Shown here in pieces: positions 1 to 7,674 of a stretch of 41,603 nucleotides of DNA. The notes under the pieces were generated by a model. It saw only the letters and a list, made by a program, of their open reading frames with translations. It did not search any database and had not been told where the DNA came from. Made by a program: the position numbers and the translations under genes. This DNA comes from Streptomyces mexicanus. Its GTDB lineage: Bacteria > Actinomycetota > Actinomycetes > Streptomycetales > Streptomycetaceae. The DNA lies in assembly GCF_902506575.1 (NCBI RefSeq), contig NZ_LR732544.1:952380-993982 (forward strand). Reading direction: 5' to 3'. How positions within the stretch are numbered: the stretch's first letter is position 1; every line of letters starts with the position of its first letter.

Positions 1-76
1 GGGGGTGGTGGCGGCCGTGCTGCCGGCGTTGCGCGCCTCCCGGATGAATGTGCTGGCGGCGATCGCGCATGAGTGA
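1..76 (+). CDS. FtsX-type ABC transporter permease, C-terminal end (partial)
   Basis: Only the last 24 codons are in the window (frame beginning at base 2, TGA at 74-76). They read GVVAAVLPALRASRMNVL followed by AAIAHE, the usual ending of actinobacterial FtsX/MacB-like permeases: a last membrane helix, then an A-R-R/A-S-R-M-x-V-L-x-A-I tail. The protein would be the membrane half of an ABC exporter or lipoprotein-release type transporter, with its ATPase presumably upstream outside the window. The assignment rests on this short tail alone. Confidence 0.6.
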   Translation, partial: GVVAAVLPALRASRMNVLAAIAHE

Positions 77-122
77 TGCAATCGCGGCAGACGCCCAACT
101 CGGCTGCACAGGGGGAGAGTTC

Positions 123-1010
123 ATGCCGCGTCCGTTCCGCTTCGGGGTCAACCTGGTCGAGCCGGCGCCGGCCGCCGAGTGGCGCGCCAAGTGCCGCAGG
201 GCCGAGGAACTCGGCTACGACGTGCTCCTCGCCCCCGACCACCTCGGCTCCGTCGCGCCGTTCCCGGCGCTGGTGGCCGCCGCGGAGGCGACGAGCAGGC
301 CCCGGGTGGGCACGTTCGTGCTCAACGCGGGCTTCTGGAATCCCGCGCTGCTCGCCCGGGAGGTGGCGACGGCCGACGCGCTGACCGGCGGCCGGCTGGA
401 ACTGGGACTCGGCACCGGGTACGTCCAGCAGGAACACGAGCAGGCCGGGCTGCCCTGGGGTTCCCCGGGCGAGCGCGTCGATCACCTGCGGCGCACCGTG
501 GAGGAACTGGACCGGCTGCTCGGCTCGCCGGAGCACCGGCCGCAGGCCGTACAGCGCCCTCGGGTCCCGTTGCTGATCGGGGCCAACGGCGACCGGATGC
601 TGCGGCTGACCGCGCGCCACGCGGACATCGCGGCGTTCACGGCCGCGCGGTCCGTGCCGGGCAGCGCCACCGGCCTGGTGCCGCTCGGCGCCGAGGAGCT
701 GGACGAGCGGGTGGCGCTGTACCGCGAGCTCGCCGCGGACCGCGCCGAGCCGGCGGAGCTGAACCTGCTGCTGCAGATCGTGGCGGTCACCGACGATCCC
801 GCGGCCGTGCTGGAGCCCCTTCTGGAGCACGTGCCGGGCCTGACCCTGGAGCAGGCGTCGGCGCTGCCGGCGGTGCTGGTGGGCACGCGGGAACAGCTCG
901 TCGCGCGGGTGCGGGCGCTGCGCGAGCGGTTCGGGTTCTCGTACCTGACCGTCCTGGAGCCGTCCATGGAGGCGTTCGCCGAGGTCATGGCCGGGCTGCG
1001 CGGCGCGTAG
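123..1010 (+). CDS. LLM class F420-dependent oxidoreductase
   Basis: A 295-residue protein of the luciferase-like monooxygenase fold. The N-terminus (FRFGVNLVEPAPAAEW, then AEELGYDVLLAPDHLG) and the mid-protein segment ARLELGLGTGY-like (GGRLELGLGTGYVQQE) match the TIGR03621-type F420-dependent subfamily of actinobacteria, TIM-barrel enzymes that transfer hydride to or from deazaflavin F420. The reading frame is open further upstream, but the ATG at 123 is preceded by GGGGGAG and starts exactly at the conserved beta strand, so it is preferred to the ATG at 48. The substrate cannot be read from sequence. It follows the permease tail with a 46-base gap. Confidence 0.85.
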   Translation: MPRPFRFGVNLVEPAPAAEWRAKCRRAEELGYDVLLAPDHLGSVAPFPALVAAAEATSRPRVGTFVLNAGFWNPALLAREVATADALTGGRLELGLGTGYVQQEHEQAGLPWGSPGERVDHLRRTVEELDRLLGSPEHRPQAVQRPRVPLLIGANGDRMLRLTARHADIAAFTAARSVPGSATGLVPLGAEELDERVALYRELAADRAEPAELNLLLQIVAVTDDPAAVLEPLLEHVPGLTLEQASALPAVLVGTREQLVARVRALRERFGFSYLTVLEPSMEAFAEVMAGLRGA

Positions 1011-1086
1011 GCGTCGGACGCCTCGGGTGTCCGGATCGTGGAATTCCCGCTTCCGGCGTCCGGTGTGCGTGATGTTGGATCCTCAT

Positions 1087-1509
1087 ATGAAGGATCTTCG
1101 GATACGCGCGGCGACCGCCGACGACCTCGATGCCGTGCTGGCCTTCTGGAAGGCGGCCGCCGAGGGCACGAGCATCAGTGACGACCGCGACGGCGTGGAG
1201 CGGCTGGTGGCCCGTGACCCGCAGGCACTGCTGCTGGCCGAGGACGCCGGCGACCTGGTCGGCACGGTGATCGCGGGCTTCGACGGCTGGCGGTGTCATC
1301 TGTACCGGCTGGCGGTGCGCCCGGACCGGCGGCGGCAGGGCATCGGCTCGGCGCTGCTGGCCGCCGCCGAGGAGCGGTTCGCGCGCCTCGGCGGACGCCG
1401 CGCGGACGCCATGGTGCTCACCGACAACGAGCGCGCGCACCACGCCTGGCGCGCGGCGGGCTACGCGCCCGAGGAGCAGTGGCGCCGGTGGGTGAAGCCG
1501 CTCGTGTGA
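1087..1509 (+). CDS. GNAT family N-acetyltransferase
   Basis: A 140-residue single-domain GNAT protein. It opens with LRIRAATADDLDAVL (beta 1), carries the acetyl-CoA pyrophosphate loop RRRQGIGSALL (Q/R-x-x-G-x-G/A) and a beta-bulge LAVRPDRR just before it, and ends with the usual helix and strand NERAHHAWRAAGYAPEE. Start ATG 1087 is chosen because it fits the domain boundary; an in-frame ATG lies at 1072. The acetyl acceptor is unknown. It stands alone, with its own probable promoter region between 1011 and 1086. Confidence 0.85.
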   Translation: MKDLRIRAATADDLDAVLAFWKAAAEGTSISDDRDGVERLVARDPQALLLAEDAGDLVGTVIAGFDGWRCHLYRLAVRPDRRRQGIGSALLAAAEERFARLGGRRADAMVLTDNERAHHAWRAAGYAPEEQWRRWVKPLV

Positions 1510-1569
1510 CCACGGGGTTCCCGAGCTTCTTTGCCCATCCTTTACCATGGGTGGAGCACTCGATCCTGC

Positions 1570-1671
1570 ATGAAAGGTTGTGAGCGTCCGCCCATGGGCG
1601 AGCCTCCCAGTACGCGCCACCGTGCACTTCCCCCGGGCCTGTCCGACGATGGGACGGGGGTGACCCGATGA
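1570..1671 (+). CDS. Short upstream ORF overlapping the hemolysin-family gene start (uncertain)
   Basis: ATG 1570 opens a 33-codon frame (begins MKGCERPPMGEPPS) whose TGA at 1669-1671 overlaps the ATG of the next gene as ATGA, the arrangement used for translational coupling. The leader between 1510 and 1667 also contains a perfect 12-base palindrome (CGCCCATGGGCG, 1589-1600). No strong Shine-Dalgarno precedes ATG 1570 (GGAG at 1551-1554 is too far away), so this may be a chance frame or a leader ORF. No family is recognised. Confidence 0.25.
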   Translation: MKGCERPPMGEPPSTRHRALPPGLSDDGTGVTR

Positions 1672-3038
1672 CCGAAGTGCTCCTGCTGCTCGCGGCGGTG
1701 GCGCTGTCCCTGGCCTGCGGCGCGTTCGTCGCGGCCGAGTTCTCGTTGACCACCGTCGAGCGCGGCGCCCTGGAGCGGGCGGCCGAGCGCGGTGAGCGCG
1801 GCGCGGCCGGCGCCCTGAAGGCCGTACGGAACCTCACCTTCCAGCTGTCCGGCGCCCAGCTCGGGATCACCGTCACCAACCTGGTGGTCGGCATGCTCGC
1901 CGAGCCGTCGATCGCCAAGCTGATCGCCGGACCGCTGCAGGGGCTCGGCATCTCCCGCTCCACGGCGACGTCGGTGGCGCTGGTGCTGGGCACGGCGCTG
2001 TCCACGGTGTTCCTGATGGTCGTCGGCGAGCTGGTGCCCAAGAACTGGGCGATCTCCTCGCCGCTGGTGATGGCCCGCCGGGTGGGCTCGGCGCAGCGCT
2101 GGTTCAGCGCCGCCTTCCGGCCGTTCATCACCCACCTGAACAACACCGCCAACCGCGTGGTGCGCCGCCTGGGGATCGAGCCCGCCGAGGAGTTGGCCTC
2201 CGCGCGCGGCCCGCAGGAGCTGGCCGCGCTGGCCCGGCACTCCGCCCGGGAGGGCGCCCTGGAGCCGGACACCGCCGAGCTGTTCGTGCGGACCCTGAAC
2301 CTCGCCGACCTGACCGCGGAGAACGTGATGACCCCGCGTGTCCAGGTCGTCGCCCTGGACGCGCAGGCGACCTGCGAGGACGTGGCGAACGCGACCCGGG
2401 CGACCGGCCTGTCCCGCTTCCCCGTCTACCGCGGCAGCCTGGACTCCGTGGTGGGCACCGCCCACATCAAGGACGTGCTGGCGATACCGGCCGGGCGCCG
2501 CACCCGCCTGCGCGTCTCGGAGATCATGCGCGAGCCGCTGTTCGTGCCCGAGTCGCTGACCGTCGACCGGCTGCTGGACCGGCTGGGCGGCAGACGCACC
2601 ATGGCGGTCGTCATCGACGAGTACGGCGGCACGGCCGGGGTGGCGACCCTGGAGGACATCGTCGAGGAGGTCGTCGGCGAGGTCCGCGACGAGCACGACC
2701 CGCACGAGACGCCCGACCTCGCCCCGGCCGGGGCCGACGCCCAGGGCCACGCGCTGTACTCGGCCGACGGCTCCGCGCGCATCGACCAGCTGGCCCGCGT
2801 GGGCCTGCGGGTGCCGGAGGGCCCGTACGAGACGCTCGCCGGTCTCGTCGCCACCCGGCTGGGCCGGATACCCGTGGCCGGTGACGTGCTGCAGGTCGCC
2901 GGCTGGCGGCTGGACGTGGTGGACGCGGCCGGACACCGAGCCGCCCGCGTACTGCTGCACGCGCCGCTCGACGACGACAGCGAGGCCGCCGCACCGCATG
3001 AGGAGCAGGTCGGCGGCAGGAAGGGGGCCGGCCGGTGA
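1668..3038 (+). CDS. Hemolysin-family membrane protein (DUF21/CNNM-CBS-CorC)
   Basis: A 456-residue protein of the CNNM/CorB/HlyC family, implicated in divalent cation (Mg/Co) homeostasis; the old name hemolysin is misleading. Order: N-terminal DUF21 domain with membrane segments near residues 1-23, 60-80, 95-120 and about 130 (VVGELVPKN-W is the family signature); two CBS domains about 215-335 (NVMTPRVQVVALD, then MAVVIDEYGGTAGVATLEDIVEEVVGE split over the second CBS); and a C-terminal CorC_HlyC domain about 350-435. The ATG is at 1668. The downstream paralogue overlaps its stop codon as GTGA, so the two are one operon and probably hetero- or homodimerise through their CBS domains. Confidence 0.93.
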   Translation: MTEVLLLLAAVALSLACGAFVAAEFSLTTVERGALERAAERGERGAAGALKAVRNLTFQLSGAQLGITVTNLVVGMLAEPSIAKLIAGPLQGLGISRSTATSVALVLGTALSTVFLMVVGELVPKNWAISSPLVMARRVGSAQRWFSAAFRPFITHLNNTANRVVRRLGIEPAEELASARGPQELAALARHSAREGALEPDTAELFVRTLNLADLTAENVMTPRVQVVALDAQATCEDVANATRATGLSRFPVYRGSLDSVVGTAHIKDVLAIPAGRRTRLRVSEIMREPLFVPESLTVDRLLDRLGGRRTMAVVIDEYGGTAGVATLEDIVEEVVGEVRDEHDPHETPDLAPAGADAQGHALYSADGSARIDQLARVGLRVPEGPYETLAGLVATRLGRIPVAGDVLQVAGWRLDVVDAAGHRAARVLLHAPLDDDSEAAAPHEEQVGGRKGAGR

Positions 3039-4048
3039 CCGCCGTACAGATCCTGATCGGTCTGGCGAGCCTGGTCGTCAACGCCTTCTTCGTCGGCGCC
3101 GAGTTCGCGCTGATCTCGGTGCGCCGCAGCCAGGTCGAGCCGTACGCCGAAGCGGGCGACCGGCGCGCGAAGATCGTGCTGTGGGGTCTGCAGCACGTCT
3201 CGGCGCTGCTGGCGGCCGCACAGCTGGGCATCACCCTGTGCACCCTGGTCCTCGGCGTGGTCGCCGAACCGGCGATCGCGCACCTGCTGGAGCCGGCCTT
3301 CCACGCCCTCGGCGTGCCCTCGGGCGCGGGCCACGCGGTGTCCTTCGTGATCGCGCTGACCCTGGCGACGTACCTGCACATGCTGCTCGGGGAGATGGTG
3401 CCGAAGAACGTCGCGCTCGCCGAGCCCGTGCGCAGCGCCCTGCTGCTGGGCCCGCCGCTGGTCGCGCTGTCCCGGGCGCTGCGCCCGGTGATCTTCACGG
3501 TGAACGCGTTCGCGAACGGGCTGCTGAAGCTGTTGCGGGTGGAGGCGAAGGACGAGGTATCGGCGACCTTCACGGACACCGAGCTGGCGGAGATCGTCAA
3601 GGACGCCAGTCAGGCCGGCCTCATCGACGACCGGGCGCAGGAGCGGCTGCACGACGCGCTGGAGCTGGGCAGCCGGCCCGTGCGGGACGTGGTGCTGCCG
3701 CTGGAGCGGGTCGTCTACGCCCGCCTGGGCGTCACCCCGGAGCAGCTGGAGAAGCTGTCCGCCGAGTCCGGGTTCTCCCGCTTCCCCGTGGTCGACGAGG
3801 GGCGGCGGATCATCGGCTACCTGCACGTCAAGGACGCGCTCGACGCCTCCCCGCACACCGAGCCGTTCCGGCTGCGGGACATGCGCCCCATCGCCCGGGT
3901 CCGGGAGAGCACTCCTTTGGACGACGTGCTCACCGCCATGCGGGGCAGCCGCACCCACCTCGCGGCCGTGCTGGGCACGGACGGGCGCCTGGCCGGCCTG
4001 GTGACGATGGAGGACGTGCTGCGGCAGCTGTTCGGACAGCCCGCGTGA
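3035..4048 (+). CDS. Hemolysin-family membrane protein, second paralogue
   Basis: A 337-residue paralogue of the preceding gene, beginning at GTG 3035 with a 4-base GTGA overlap. It has the DUF21 membrane domain (LVVNAFFVGAEFALISVRR at the N-terminus, LLGEMVPKNVAL at about 115-125) and two CBS domains (about 215-330, ending VLGTDGRLAGLVTMEDVLRQLFG). It lacks the C-terminal CorC_HlyC domain present in its neighbour. The two-gene arrangement, one long and one short, recurs in actinobacteria and suggests a complex. Function in cation homeostasis is a family inference. Confidence 0.92.
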   Translation: MTAVQILIGLASLVVNAFFVGAEFALISVRRSQVEPYAEAGDRRAKIVLWGLQHVSALLAAAQLGITLCTLVLGVVAEPAIAHLLEPAFHALGVPSGAGHAVSFVIALTLATYLHMLLGEMVPKNVALAEPVRSALLLGPPLVALSRALRPVIFTVNAFANGLLKLLRVEAKDEVSATFTDTELAEIVKDASQAGLIDDRAQERLHDALELGSRPVRDVVLPLERVVYARLGVTPEQLEKLSAESGFSRFPVVDEGRRIIGYLHVKDALDASPHTEPFRLRDMRPIARVRESTPLDDVLTAMRGSRTHLAAVLGTDGRLAGLVTMEDVLRQLFGQPA

Positions 4049-4053
4049 CGTGA

Positions 4054-4080
4054 CCGGCCCGGACGCCCCGTCCGGGCCGG
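4054..4080 (+). terminator. Hairpin terminator after the hemolysin-family pair
   Basis: A perfect 12-bp stem (CCGGCCCGGACG at 4054-4065 with 4069-4080) and a CCC loop, starting five bases after the stop codon at 4048. No U-tract follows, which is normal for Streptomyces hairpin terminators. Confidence 0.7.
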
Positions 4081-4134
4081 CCGGACCGACCGCTTGGTAT
4101 GCGCTCAGGGCGCCGGGATACCATCGCTCCCGCC

Positions 4135-5001
4135 ATGCAGACGCTTCCCGCACACCCCGCACCTCCCGCGCACACCAGCCTGGTGGCCGTGGGCGACTCC
4201 TTCACCGAAGGCATGTCGGACCTGCTGCCGGACGGCTCCTACCGGGGCTGGGCCGACCTCCTGGCGGCCCGGATGGCCGCCCGCACCCCCGGCTTCCGGT
4301 ACGCCAACCTCGCCGTGCGCGGCAAGCTCATCGCGCAGATCGTCGACGAGCAGGTCGGCGTGGCGGCGGCCATGGGGGCCGACGTGGTGACGCTGGTGGG
4401 CGGGCTCAACGACGTACTGCGGCCCAAGTGCGACATGGGCCGGGTGCGGGGCCTGCTGACGGAGGCGGTGGAGCGGCTGGCGCCGGCCTGCGGACAGCTG
4501 GTGCTGATGCGCAGCCCCGGCCGCCAGGGGCCCGTCCTGGAGCGGTTCCGGCCGCGCATGGAAGAGCTGTACGCCTGCGTCGACGACCTCGCCGAAACGC
4601 ACGGGGCCCTGGTCGTCGACCTGTACGGCGCCCCCGCGCTGGCCGACCCGCGCCTGTGGGACGTGGACCGGCTGCACCTGACCGCCGAGGGCCACCGCCG
4701 GGTCGCCGAGGCGGTGTGGCAGACGCTCGGCTACGAGGCGGAGGACCCCGAGTGGCGCACGCCGATGCCGCCGACGGTGCCGCCGGGCTGGCTCACCCGC
4801 CGGATCGCGGACGTCCGCTTCGCCCGCGAGCACCTGCTGCCCTGGATAGGCCGGCGGCTGACCGGCCGCTCCTCCGGCGACGGCCGCCCGCCCAAGCGGC
4901 CCGAGTTGCTGCCCTACGCGGACCCGGCTCGACCACCGGCCCCGGACCGGCCGGCGCACTCGGCCCGCCCGGCGGCCACGGCCGACGCGGAGCTGCCGTA
5001 A
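4135..5001 (+). CDS. SGNH/GDSL hydrolase family protein
   Basis: A 288-residue esterase/lipase of the SGNH fold. All four blocks are visible: block I GDSFTEG with the nucleophile Ser at about residue 22, block II Gly in AVRGKL, block III Asn in GGLNDVL, and block V D-x-L-H (DRLHLTAEGH) with the catalytic Asp and His. There is no signal peptide, so it is probably cytoplasmic. The C-terminal 60 residues are proline- and arginine-rich and probably unstructured. ATG 4135 is preferred to ATG 4099 because it fits the domain. A 6-bp inverted repeat TGGTAT/ATACCA (4095-4100 and 4118-4123) sits immediately upstream and may be an operator. The natural substrate is unknown. Confidence 0.88.
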   Translation: MQTLPAHPAPPAHTSLVAVGDSFTEGMSDLLPDGSYRGWADLLAARMAARTPGFRYANLAVRGKLIAQIVDEQVGVAAAMGADVVTLVGGLNDVLRPKCDMGRVRGLLTEAVERLAPACGQLVLMRSPGRQGPVLERFRPRMEELYACVDDLAETHGALVVDLYGAPALADPRLWDVDRLHLTAEGHRRVAEAVWQTLGYEAEDPEWRTPMPPTVPPGWLTRRIADVRFAREHLLPWIGRRLTGRSSGDGRPPKRPELLPYADPARPPAPDRPAHSARPAATADAELP

Positions 5002-5063
5002 GGGCCCCGCACTCGTAGCTTCCGACGAACACCCCCGTGGCGCTGGCCTGCACGAATCGCCAG

Positions 5064-5069
5064 TAGAAT
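5064..5069 (+). promoter_or_regulatory. Probable -10 box of a leaderless purB transcript
   Basis: TAGAAT lies 8 bases before the GTG start at 5078, so transcription would begin at or next to the start codon. No Shine-Dalgarno exists between them. A convincing -35 hexamer is not visible. Confidence 0.5.
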
Positions 5070-5077
5070 CCGTACAC

Positions 5078-6520
5078 GTGACTTCTGCGCCCGCCAAGCC
5101 CCGCATTCCGAACGTCCTCGCCGGACGCTACGCCTCCGTCCAGCTCGCCACGCTCTGGTCGCCCGAGCAGAAGGTGAGGCTGGAGCGGCAGCTCTGGCTC
5201 GCCGTGCTGCGCGCCCAGAAGGACCTCGGGATCGAGGTGCCCGACGAGGCGATCGCCGACTACGAGCGTGTACTGGACCAGGTCGACCTGGCCTCCATCG
5301 CCGAGCGCGAGAAGGTCACGCGCCACGATGTGAAGGCGCGGATCGAGGAGTTCAACGCCCTCGCCGGGCACGAGCACGTCCACAAGGGCATGACCTCCCG
5401 CGACCTGACGGAGAACGTCGAGCAGCTGCAGATCCGGCTCTCGCTGGAGCTGATGCGCGACCGCACGGTGGCCGTGCTGGCCCGCCTGGGCAAGCTCGCC
5501 GGCGAGTACGCGGAGCTGGTCATGGCCGGCCGCTCGCACAACGTCGCCGCGCAGGCCACGACGCTGGGCAAGCGTTTCTCCACGGCCGCCGACGAGCTGC
5601 TGGTCGCCTACGGCCGCGTCGAGGAGCTGCTCGGCCGCTACCCGCTGCGGGGCATCAAGGGCCCGGTCGGCACCGCCCAGGACATGCTGGACCTGCTCGG
5701 CGGGGACGCGGCGAAGCTGGCCGAGCTGGAGGGCCGGATCGCCGAGCACCTCGGCTTCTCCCGGGCCTTCACCTCCGTCGGCCAGGTCTACCCGCGCTCC
5801 CTGGACTACGAGGTCGTCACCGCGCTGGTGCAGCTGGCCGCGGCGCCCTCCTCGCTGGCGAAGACGATCCGGCTGATGGCCGGGCACGAGCTGGTCACCG
5901 AGGGCTTCAAGCCCGGCCAGGTCGGCTCCTCGGCGATGCCGCACAAGATGAACACCCGCTCCTGCGAGCGCGTCAACGGCCTGATGGTGATCCTGCGCGG
6001 CTACGCGTCGATGACCGGCGAGCTGGCGGGCGACCAGTGGAACGAGGGCGACGTGTCCTGCTCGGTGGTGCGCCGCGTCGCGCTGCCGGACGCGTTCTTC
6101 GCGCTGGACGGCCTGCTGGAGACGTTCCTGACGGTCCTCGACGAGTTCGGCGCCTTCCCGGCGGTCATCGCCCGGGAGCTGGACCGCTACCTCCCCTTCC
6201 TGGCGACCACCAAGGTCCTCATGGGCGCGGTGCGGGCCGGCGTCGGCCGCGAGGTCGCCCACGAGGCGATCAAGGAGAACGCCGTCGCCACCGCGCTGGC
6301 CATGCGCGAGCAGGGCGCCGAGCGCAACGACCTGCTCGACAAGCTCGCCGCCGACGAGCGCCTGCCCCTGGACCGGGCGCAGCTCCAGGCGCTCATGGCC
6401 GACAAGCTGTCCTTCACCGGCGCGGCGGCCGGCCAGGTCGGCGCGGTGGTCGGCCGCATCGAGGAGATCGTCAAGCAGCACCCCGAGGCCGCCGGCTACG
6501 TCCCGGGGGCGATCCTCTGA
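5078..6520 (+). CDS. purB: Adenylosuccinate lyase
   Basis: PurB of 480 residues, a fumarase/aspartase-superfamily homotetramer that cleaves SAICAR to AICAR and adenylosuccinate to AMP plus fumarate. The superfamily signature SSAMPHKMNTRSCE (about residues 287-300, containing the catalytic Ser loop) is intact, as are the TSRDLTEN and GRSHN motifs that carry substrate-binding and catalytic histidines. Length is normal. The GTG start has no Shine-Dalgarno and lies just after a -10 box, pointing to a leaderless mRNA. The DNA glycosylase frame begins on the purB stop codon. Confidence 0.97.
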   Translation: MTSAPAKPRIPNVLAGRYASVQLATLWSPEQKVRLERQLWLAVLRAQKDLGIEVPDEAIADYERVLDQVDLASIAEREKVTRHDVKARIEEFNALAGHEHVHKGMTSRDLTENVEQLQIRLSLELMRDRTVAVLARLGKLAGEYAELVMAGRSHNVAAQATTLGKRFSTAADELLVAYGRVEELLGRYPLRGIKGPVGTAQDMLDLLGGDAAKLAELEGRIAEHLGFSRAFTSVGQVYPRSLDYEVVTALVQLAAAPSSLAKTIRLMAGHELVTEGFKPGQVGSSAMPHKMNTRSCERVNGLMVILRGYASMTGELAGDQWNEGDVSCSVVRRVALPDAFFALDGLLETFLTVLDEFGAFPAVIARELDRYLPFLATTKVLMGAVRAGVGREVAHEAIKENAVATALAMREQGAERNDLLDKLAADERLPLDRAQLQALMADKLSFTGAAAGQVGAVVGRIEEIVKQHPEAAGYVPGAIL

Positions 6521-7065
6521 CCCGCTTCACCCCCGAGGAACTGCAGGCCGCCCGTGACCGTGTCGTACCGGACGTCGTCGCGGACGGCCTGCGGGTGCTG
6601 TTCTGCGGCATCAACCCCGGTCTGATGACGGCGGCGACGGGCCACCACTTCGCCCGGCCCGGCAACCGGTTCTGGCCGGTGCTGCACCGGTCGGGGTTCA
6701 CTCCGAGGCTGCTGAAACCCTCCGAGCAGGGGGAGTTGCCGTCGTACGGGCTCGGCATCACCAACGTCGTGGCCCGCCCCACGGCACGGGCGGACGAGCT
6801 GACGCCCGAGGAGTACCGCGAGGGCGGACGGCTGCTGGCGCTGAAGGTGGCGCGGCTGCGGCCCCGGTGGCTGGCCGTGGTCGGCGTCACCGCCTACCGG
6901 GCGGCCTTCGGGGAGCCCAAGGCCCAGGTGGGGGAACAGCGGCGGACCATCGGCGACACGCGCGTATGGGTGCTGCCCAACCCCAGCGGGCTGAACGCGC
7001 ACTGGACGGCGGAGACGATGGCGCAGGAGTTCGCCCGGCTGCGGGCGGTGGCGGAGACCTCCTGA
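6517..7065 (+). CDS. mug: G/U mismatch-specific uracil-DNA glycosylase, probable CTG start
   Basis: A Mug/TDG-type base-excision enzyme that removes uracil or modified bases opposite guanine. It shows the active-site block FCGINPG with its catalytic Asn, the fold motif GRNRF-like PGNRFWPVLHRSGF, and the minor-groove wedge motif NPSGLNAHW. Homology begins right at LTRFTPEEL, whose first codon is CTG 6517 overlapping the purB TGA as CTGA. There is no ATG or GTG at this position, and the next GTG (about 6595) would delete the first beta strand. The natural start is therefore probably CTG by coupling to purB; a gene caller is likely to misplace it. Length from CTG is 182 residues. Confidence 0.85.
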   Translation: MTRFTPEELQAARDRVVPDVVADGLRVLFCGINPGLMTAATGHHFARPGNRFWPVLHRSGFTPRLLKPSEQGELPSYGLGITNVVARPTARADELTPEEYREGGRLLALKVARLRPRWLAVVGVTAYRAAFGEPKAQVGEQRRTIGDTRVWVLPNPSGLNAHWTAETMAQEFARLRAVAETS

Positions 7066-7095
7066 CGCCGTCGTGCGCCCCCTCGCGGCGGCCCG

Positions 7096-7536
7096 TCACG
7101 GCGGGGCCAGGTCGGTGACCACGGCGAGGAGTTGGAACGGCAGCTCCCTGTCCCACTGGGAGACGCCCAGCGATATCCACCGGCCCATGTCCTCGGGTCT
7201 CCACAGCGTGACGTCCGTGACGTGCCCGCTGAGCGAGGCCCACGGCTCGGGCAGGTCCTCCCCCTCCAGGGACCGCTCCAGGACGCTGTACAGGCTGAAC
7301 ACCTGCGGCGGGCCCCAGCGCTCGGTCAGCCGCTGTGCGAGCGCCTCCCGGTCGCACTCGTACTGCTCGTACACCTCCTCCCACCGCGCGCCGTCCTCCC
7401 GGAAGTCCTCGCTCGTCTGCAACTCGGCTATCACGTAACCGGGTCCGGCCGTGCCGGCGTCCGTCCGGGCGTGCTCGGCGGGCAGCGGCCCGGAGCACAG
7501 CCGGTCGATCACGGCGAGAGCCTGCGCGATGTCCAT
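7096..7536 (-). CDS. Conserved hypothetical protein, about 146 aa
   Basis: A soluble, acidic protein from ATG 7536 (MDIAQALAVIDRLC) to the TGA at 7096. Features are a helical N-terminus, a central EVYEQYECDREALAQRLTER helix and a C-terminal segment rich in Trp and Leu (LWRPEDMGRW, SQWDRELPFQLLAVVTDL). No known domain is recognised. The same frame is open upstream and includes a GTG (about 7591), so the start is uncertain. It converges on mug with 30 bases between stops, and diverges from the ROK regulator at 7675. Confidence 0.7.
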   Translation of the reverse strand: MDIAQALAVIDRLCSGPLPAEHARTDAGTAGPGYVIAELQTSEDFREDGARWEEVYEQYECDREALAQRLTERWGPPQVFSLYSVLERSLEGEDLPEPWASLSGHVTDVTLWRPEDMGRWISLGVSQWDRELPFQLLAVVTDLAPP

Positions 7537-7674
7537 GCGCTCCAGTAAACCGGCCGCCACTGACAATTGGCGGGGCGTCAGGCGGGGGGCCACGACCGGC
7601 GGACCGGCGCTCGCCGCCCCGGCGCCCGCCGAGTACGATCCGCCCCACACGCGCACGAGCTGGGAGGACGGACG

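Noticed and set aside
2426..4162. Very long open frames antisense to the hemolysin pair and to many other genes
   Set aside because: High third-position GC keeps complementary frames open; none has domain content or an SD, and each mirrors a real gene.
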